From positions 321,001-385,000 of the forward strand of contig JAPJBO010000037.1 of NCBI GenBank assembly GCA_030068145.1: a stretch of 64,000 nucleotides of DNA. The letters run 5' to 3'. Of this stretch, positions 58,041 to 64,000 are shown piece by piece. How positions within the stretch are numbered: the stretch's first letter is position 1; each line of letters opens with the position of its first letter. The stretch is from Diplonema papillatum. Lineage: Eukaryota; Euglenozoa; Diplonemea; Diplonemida; Diplonemidae. The translations under genes were made by a program, and so were the position numbers. The notes beneath the pieces were generated by a model. It was not told the origin of the DNA. It saw only the letters and a program-made list of their open reading frames with translations, and did no database searches.

Positions 58041-58904
58041 TACCTCCCCGATGCGAGCTGATTACCGGTTGGATGCGGGCAACTGCACCACCGGCACCCT
58101 CTGGGTGCTTCCAGGTTACGCGCAATCGGGGGTTTGAAACATGACGATTAATATCAAAAGCCTGCACCCACGCGGCGTTGACTGGCTGTCCCGATGATAC
58201 TTTCATCAAACTCGCACTAAGCTGAAACTACTACAACCTACGATATGCTTCCCCATATATATGTCACAATCTCAAAGGAGGGAAACACAGGATTGAGTGA
58301 GAAAGATCCACTTCAGTCGTAGTTGTACTGTCCCTCTATCCTCAGTTTTAATACGCACAAGGCAGCCCCTCGACTATTTTTTTGCACGAGACCGGCCTCA
58401 TAGAGAATCCGCGAGGAACTGTGAGTGCAGCGTATGGAGTAGTCTAGAATTACGTACTGTAGATGTTGATTGTGTTCAAGAAGACGCTCTACGTAGGAGG
58501 GTCGTGAGGTTTAGCAAGTCAGTACTAGAGATCTCGTCGAAGAAGGCTATCGGTTCCTTCTTCTATAGTGCACAGTCTTTGAAGAGAGAATGACTTGCAG
58601 CCCGCACGAAACCCAGGAGAATCTGAGGCTTCTACCGGTCGGGCGAAAGCGTTCAATGTAAGCGTTCAACAAAACGCTCCAGTTTGCAGTTGCACTGTTT
58701 CTCCCCCTCCGGCCTCCGTCGAAATAAGCACCGGGCGGCTCCTCTGAGTATTCCTTAAGGAGGGAGCAGTCTGTTGCGAGACCGAACAGGTGAGCGGCGC
58801 TACCTCCCCGCGAGCTCTTGGATCAACCTGCGTCTGACACACATCTGGACCCCAGGACTGCTCTGAAGACCAGTCACCCCTGATGATATCTAAACCTGTC
58901 AATA
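58041..58904. other. Degenerate M1 copies
   Basis: Right-end remnants at 58271-58380 (AGGCAGCCCCTCGACTATTT) and 58600-58756 (GAGTATTCC end). These are the oldest M1 copies in the window by divergence. No gene. Confidence 0.5.
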
Positions 58905-59110
58905 AACACAATTGGTGGTGCCAGCACCCGCGGTAATTCCAGCACCAATAGCGTATAGTAATGCTGCTGCTGTTAAAAAGCTCGTAGTTGGATCCAGAGC
59001 TCAGGTTGCATGGTGGCCCAGTTTGCTGGGCATCAGCGTACTGCTGGTATTCAGAAGGCTGGGATCAACCCCTCGCATCAAGACCTGTGAACGAGAGGGG
59101 AGGATGAGGG
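58905..59110 (+). pseudogene. SSU (18S-like) rRNA fragment, 530-loop and V4 start
   Basis: GCGGTAATTCCAGCACCAAT and GTTAAAAAGCTCGTAGTTGG are the universal SSU core, followed by GGTGGCCCAGTTTGCTGGGC as in the 19-kb fragment. The rest of the gene is missing on both sides, so this is a dispersed piece, not a working locus. Confidence 0.85.
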
Positions 59111-59897
59111 TTCTGATTTCATGGCTCTAACGAACAGCTGCCTGACAGAGCTGTTGTATGAACAAATGAAGACCAATTCACTGCCACAACGCAGACGCCC
59201 AACCTTGGCCCCCGGTTTCCTGCTGCTGCCAACACCGGTGTGCTCGTTGCCGAATTCTGAAAGCAAGCAGCCAGCACACGGGCACCCGCTCCACAGTCGG
59301 GAGCAATGGTAATCGTCGGGCCGATGCAGCTGGCCTGCTGCCACAGCAGTCAGTACACCTTGGATCGTCGTTGGACCGAGCAGCCGGGCGTTGTTCGACG
59401 TCCGCTAGCCTTCGTCAAGACCCTTTGTGCAATGAGGGGGGCTGACTCACGAAGGTTCAAATCTGAAGCGCGGCGTTGACTGTGGCTTGGGCTGACAAGA
59501 CTCCACTCAAACGGGTTGCCCCCTCCACAGTAGTTGTTGAACGAGTTCAAATAACTGTTAAGAAGCTGGTGCAGACCACAGTACGCCACCGTCGGAAGCC
59601 CACTCCCGCGAAGCGATTGACTGCGGCTGGTCTTTGCGACTCCCCAAAGGCCGCCGAGGTGTTTTACACATTGGTTCTAACATTGGGCGGTTCGATCCGT
59701 GATTTATCATCGGATGCCCCGCACCCACGTAGCGATGACTGTGGCTGGTCTTTTGTGATGCTGAAGCAGGACCGAGGGAAGGTCTGGATTGAGCACAGGT
59801 TAACATCACACTGGGCTTCGTACAAGTTACACAAGCGTCGCCACGAGAACGATTGTTGTCTGGACCGGGAATGGCTTGTCACAGTTTTTTCTTTTTC
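59111..59897. other. Intergenic; one open frame not called
   Basis: The frame at 59476-59901 repeats GACTGYGGCTGGTCTTT internally (59619, 59729) and has no known domain. It may be repeat-derived. Confidence 0.4.
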
Positions 59898-60110
59898 ATA
59901 AGCACCTCCTTTGTAGGAAATACTTGAGGAGGCTGCCAGCGGCAAAAGATCAAAGGAGGTAAATGTGCTGTAGCCCACACGAAACACAGGTGAATCTAGG
60001 TTCAGTGGCGGGCGTAAGCGTTCAACAAAAAAGACCCACTTTGTAGTTGTATTGTTTCTCCCCCTCTAGCCTCCTTCGAAGTAAGCACAAGGCAGCCCCT
60101 CGAGTATTTT
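59898..60110 (+). mobile_element. M1 element, full length
   Basis: 213 bp after a T-rich stretch, close to the consensus. Confidence 0.85.
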
Positions 60111-60728
60111 TTACCAAACATGGAATGTTGGAGGAATTGAGAAGCTCGTCGCCGCAAACCGTGGCGTTTTCACTTGCGTCCTGAGTCCAGGTTTACGTAA
60201 AAAAACGATCAGGCACTGCGTTCAACGAAAACAACTCTCTCTTCCCATCATCGTCATCATTAGTTTTGTATCAGCCGCGGTTGTGCGAGTGACGAGCTCT
60301 TATTTTTCCTTTGGAGCAGTGTAATAGCTTGGAAACCAGCCAGCTGGTCAGCAAAGCGCTCCTCTTCATGATGCTGGTACCGTCCCCCCCGGCCTACAAG
60401 CCAAGTAAAAGGACATTTCTTATTCCATTTTCCCGCCTCGGCGGTTTGCAGATTTGGACCTTGGTGCAAATCTGCAACAGGAAGCTAATCCCCTGCATTA
60501 GAGTTAGATCCTGCTTCCTCCACAACAACTTAGATGCGACTTGTGAGTCCCCCATAGAGCGAGAAGCCTGAAAGCGGCGATGCGAGAGAGAGGCTCAGGC
60601 AGGACTTTTCCGGCAAAGGCACGAGCCTCTCCTGCATACCGCGTCGGGCACGGGTGGAGCTTTTGCCCCCCTCGGATAGAGATTTCATTTCAGCCTCCTT
60701 TTCTTTTTTTTTAGAGTTATATTTTTGT
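60111..60728. other. Intergenic
   Basis: 60112-60240 resembles 20330-20460 (CAAACATG then AATGTTGGAGGAA), a further dispersed repeat. No gene. Confidence 0.4.
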
Positions 60729-60928
60729 ATAAGCATGTGCTTTGTAGGAAATGCTTGAGGAGACTGCCAGTTGCGATAGACAAAGGAGGTAAATGTGCTG
60801 TAGCCCACACGAAACACAGGTGAATCTGGGTTCAGTGGCGAGCGTACGCGTTCAACAAAAAAGACCCACTTTGTAGTTGTATTGTAGTCTCCTTTGAAAT
60901 GAGCACAAGGCAGTCCCTCGAGTATTTT
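60729..60928 (+). mobile_element. M1 element, short internal deletion
   Basis: Both ends are present; the CTCCCCCTCTAGCC segment is lost. Confidence 0.8.
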
Positions 60929-61640
60929 CTTAGTCGTACTGTTGTACTGAAGGGGACACTTCCTGAACATGTCTGCACACCGAGTACTGAGAACGAAACA
61001 CAGACGAACCAGTGCTACAGCAGGAACGACCCATTCTGAGAGAGTTTTACACCCTGCGCGCGAAGAACAAATGGCTGCTGATTTGCTGATGTTACTCATT
61101 GCAAGACCTACCCCGGAAGTGTTCTCTTAAGATTGCAGCATTTCCGGAACAACGGTGCACTCAAAAAGGTTAAAACAAAGCCAGCGCACTGTGTACACGG
61201 TGCAAGTACGGTACGCAGAGTCTTTTGCGGTAGAGCTCATCGTCAGTCATCAGTTTAGGCTGATTCGTCCGTTTGTTTCTCAGTGCAAGCCCCAACTCCG
61301 GAAATGTTCTTTTCTTGCGAGATAAAAGTGCCGCTGAGCGATCGTTCGTTCTTCCTCTCGTTGACGCCTTCATTGGACAGAATTGGCCGGGAAGGAGAAG
61401 AAACTCCGAGGCAAGTGCGGAATAACAGTCGCGGCACACGAATCTTGAGTTCCACAACGTTTCTCGCCGGCTTGTCTTCAGCGCTGGTGGTCAACTGGAG
61501 ACTCGATAGTGCCGACCTACCCAAGCCACAAAACCTTGTTTTCGTGTAAGCGACGTTGATCTGTACGCGTTCAGGTTAAAAAGCTGCGTTGCCTTTTTTG
61601 GCTGTACCGAGTATGCCCTCTCGGAAGGCAGTTGCTGGTT
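60929..61640. other. Intergenic
   Basis: GCACACCGAGTACTGA and GTTCTTTTCTTGCGAG stretches occur without coding signal. The right part begins the tandem array. Confidence 0.35.
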
Positions 61641-64000
61641 ATCGCAAAAGATCACGCAGGAATCATGCGGTGAGGGGAAAAGGGTTGCGGGATATCAGCT
61701 TTCCGGGGAGGGAGGTGAGAAAAGGCGCCGGGGGATTGGATCAAAGCACCTCGACGGCGTCGCTGACCCGGTACCTTGCGGACGAGAAGCTCGCCCCGCG
61801 CAGAGACGAACTTCTGGTCGTCCAGAAGTGGGGCACCCTGCACATCGACAAGGTCTCGGTGCTCGCAGCCCTGCTGAACCCAGATCGGCCCAGAAAAATT
61901 TACAACCCGTAACCACATAGCCCTTTCTTGCTCTAAAAGAACCCATTCATGAACGGTCACACGGAGACCCTAAAATCCCGGAATTTCAAGCGAACTTTAA
62001 CTCTAACGAAGCGCTGCACCACTCATCCGGTCAGCCAGGGAATACTCAATACCATTGACCTGCCAAAGCCACAAAAACTTGTTTGTTTTGTGTGTGGGAT
62101 GGTGCCCTGTACGCGTTTCGGTTAACCCGCTGCCATGAGCGTTCCCTTTTAGCTGTACCGAGTAAGCTCTCTAGGAGGAGGCAGTTGCTGGCTATCGCAA
62201 AAGATCACGCAGGAATCATGAGGTGAGGGAAAAAGGGGGGGGGAGGGGGGGAGTTGCGGAAGTTCAGCTTTTCTGGGGAGAAATGGCGCCGGGGGACTGG
62301 ATCAAGCACCTGCCGCAGCTCGCGAAGAAGCGCGTGCTCACGAAGAGGAACCTGCCGACAGCGTCGCTGACCCGGTACCTTGCGGACGAGAAGCTCGCCC
62401 CGCGCCGAGACGAACTTCTGGTCGTCCAGAAGTGGGGCACCCTGCACATCGACAAGGTCTCGGTGCTCGCAGCCCTGCTGAACCCAGATCGGCCCAGAAA
62501 AATGTACAACCCGTAACCACATAGCCCTTTCTTGCTCTAAGAGAACCCATTCATGAACGGTCACACGGAGACCCTAAAACCCCGGAATTTCAAGCGAACT
62601 TTAACTCTAACGAAGCGCTGCACCACTCATCCGGTCAGCCAGGGAATACTCAATACCATTGACCTGCCAAAGCCACAAAAACTTGTTTGTTTTGTGTGTG
62701 GGATGGTGCCCTGTACGCGTTTCGGTTAACCCGCTGCCATGAGCGTTCCCTTTTAGCTGTACCGAGTAAGCTCTCTAGGAGGAGGCAGTTGCTGGCTATC
62801 GCAAAAGATCACGCAGGAATCATGAGGTGAGGGAAAAAGGGGGGGGGGGGGAGTTGCGGAAGTTCAGCTTTTCTGGGGAGAAATGGCGCCGGGGGACTGG
62901 ATCAAGCACCTGCCGCAGCTCGCGAAGAAGCGCGTGCTTACGAAGAGGAACCTGCCGACAGCGTCGCTGACCCGGTACCTTGCGGACGAGAAGCTCGCCC
63001 CGCGCCGAGACGACTTCTGGACGTGGGACACCCTGCACATCGACAAGGTTCGGTGCTCGCAGCCCTGCTGAACCCAGATCGGCCCAGAAAAACATACAAC
63101 CCGTAACCACATAGCCCTTTCTTGCTCTAAGAGAACCCATTCATGAACGGTCACACGGAGACCCTAAAATCCCGGAATTTGAAGCGAACTTTAACTCTAA
63201 CGAAGCGCTGCACCACTCATCCGGTCAGCCAGGGAATACTCAATACCATTGACCTGCCAAAGCCACAAAAACTTGTTTGTTTTGTGTGTGGGATGGTGCC
63301 CTGTACGCGTTTCGGTTAACCCGCTGCCATGAGCGTTCCCTTTTAGCTGTACCGAGTAAGCTCTCTAGGAGGAGGCAGTTGCTGGCTATCGCAAAAGATC
63401 ACGCAGGAATCATGAGGTGAGGGAAAAAGGGGGGGGGAGGGGGGGAGTTGCGGAAGTTCAGCTTTTCTGGGGAGAAATGGCGCCGGGGGACTGGATCAAG
63501 CACCTGCCGCAGCTCGCGAAGAAGCGCGTGCTCACGAAGAGGAACTGCCGACAGCGTCGCTGACCCGGTACCTTGCGGACGAGAAGCTCGCCCCGCGCCG
63601 AGACGACTTCTGGACGTGGGGCACCCTGCACATCGACAAGGTCTCGGTGCTCGCAGCCCTGCTGAACCCAGATCGGCCCAGAAAAATTTACAACCCGTAA
63701 CCACATAGCCCTTTCTTGCTCTAAGAGAACCCATTCATGAACGGTCACACGGAGACCCTAAAATCCCGGAATTTCAAGCGAACTTTAACTCTAACGAAGC
63801 GCTGCACCACTCATCCGGTCAGCCAGGGAATACTCAATACCATTGACCTGCCAAAGCCACAAAAACTTGTTTGTTTTGTGTGTGGGATGGTGCCCTGTAC
63901 GCGTTTCGGTTAACCCGCTGCCATGAGCGTTCCCTTTTAGCTGTACCGAGTAAGCTCTCTAGGAGGAGGCAGTAGCTGGCTATCGCAAAAGATCACGCAG
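61640..64000 (+). repeat. ~600-bp tandem array of a truncated first exon
   Basis: Four units: one diverged (61640-62150) and three closely alike, with ATGGCGCCGGGGGACTGG at 62283, 62883 and 63477 (spacing 600 and 594 bp). Each has TTCAGCTTTTCTGG before the ATG, about 220 coding bases, then a non-coding tail with the R motif. The array continues past the window end. Confidence 0.9.
62283..62516 (+). CDS. Truncated first exon of an unidentified gene (only intact copy)
   Basis: 77 codons: MAPGDWIKHLPQLAKKRVLT, then a helical stretch with LTRYLADEKLAPRRDELLVV, ending LAALLNP before sequence that is no longer coding-like. The start follows a TTCAG acceptor by 14 bases. The units at 62883 and 63477 each lack one base and shift frame; the first unit lacks the ATG and an internal piece. 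By analogy with the other arrays, the full-length exon should lie just right of the window. Not recognised by family. Alternatively it could be an independent small gene. Confidence 0.5.
   Translation: MAPGDWIKHLPQLAKKRVLTKRNLPTASLTRYLADEKLAPRRDELLVVQKWGTLHIDKVSVLAALLNPDRPRKMYNP

Noticed and set aside
59476-59901. 141-codon frame
   Set aside because: Internal repeat of GACTGYGGCTGGTCTTT, no domain, and it ends in an M1 leader.

Overview
The window looks like nuclear DNA of a repeat-rich single-celled eukaryote, most likely a euglenozoan and perhaps a diplonemid. No rRNA or spliced leader long enough to prove this is present. The reasons are: very GC-rich exons set in AT/GC-neutral, repeat-filled DNA; AG splice acceptors directly before start codons, as expected with trans-splicing; GT-AG introns; a TBC protein carrying a GREE...LVERYGPEP segment that I associate with kinetoplastid proteins; and a LINE with a terminal RNase H domain. 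Only about six protein genes are visible in 64 kb.

Layout. 1-8 kb: two families of short interspersed elements (called M1 and M2 here), a permuted LSU rRNA fragment and a hAT-like element. 8-16.3 kb: a two-exon coiled-coil/SAM/WW gene, preceded and interrupted by tandem partial copies of its own exons, with a long-TIR DNA transposon in its intron and a ~190-bp splice-donor minisatellite at its 3' end. 16.3-24 kb: hAT-like MITEs, SSU rRNA debris, a possible lectin-like exon, and a ~1-kb foldback element. 24.1-28.3 kb: a two-exon TBC Rab-GAP gene with partial copies of its second exon in the intron and downstream. 28.5-39.7 kb: minisatellites, two long (CA)n tracts, an ankyrin gene, and an opposite-strand copy of TBC exon 1. 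39.7-41.7 kb: a TTAA-flanked element with another TIR element inside. 42-43.7 kb: a LINE 3' end. 44.1-46.3 kb and 52.8-57.7 kb: two large low-complexity proteins, each with a PH-like region. 57.8-61 kb: M1 elements and an SSU fragment. 61.6-64 kb: a tandem array of a truncated 5' exon that runs off the window.

The most interesting pattern is that every multi-copy exon here is echoed by truncated, same-strand copies spaced about 500-600 bp apart (497, 601, 603, 579, 590, 600 and 594 bp). The copies carry intron and acceptor sequence, so they arose at the DNA level and not by retroposition. Two splice junctions (SAM-WW and TBC) were predicted from the sequence, and in both the codon phases match across the intron. 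Transposon insertions are supported by target-site duplications, and two of them also by unoccupied copies of the same target inside this window.
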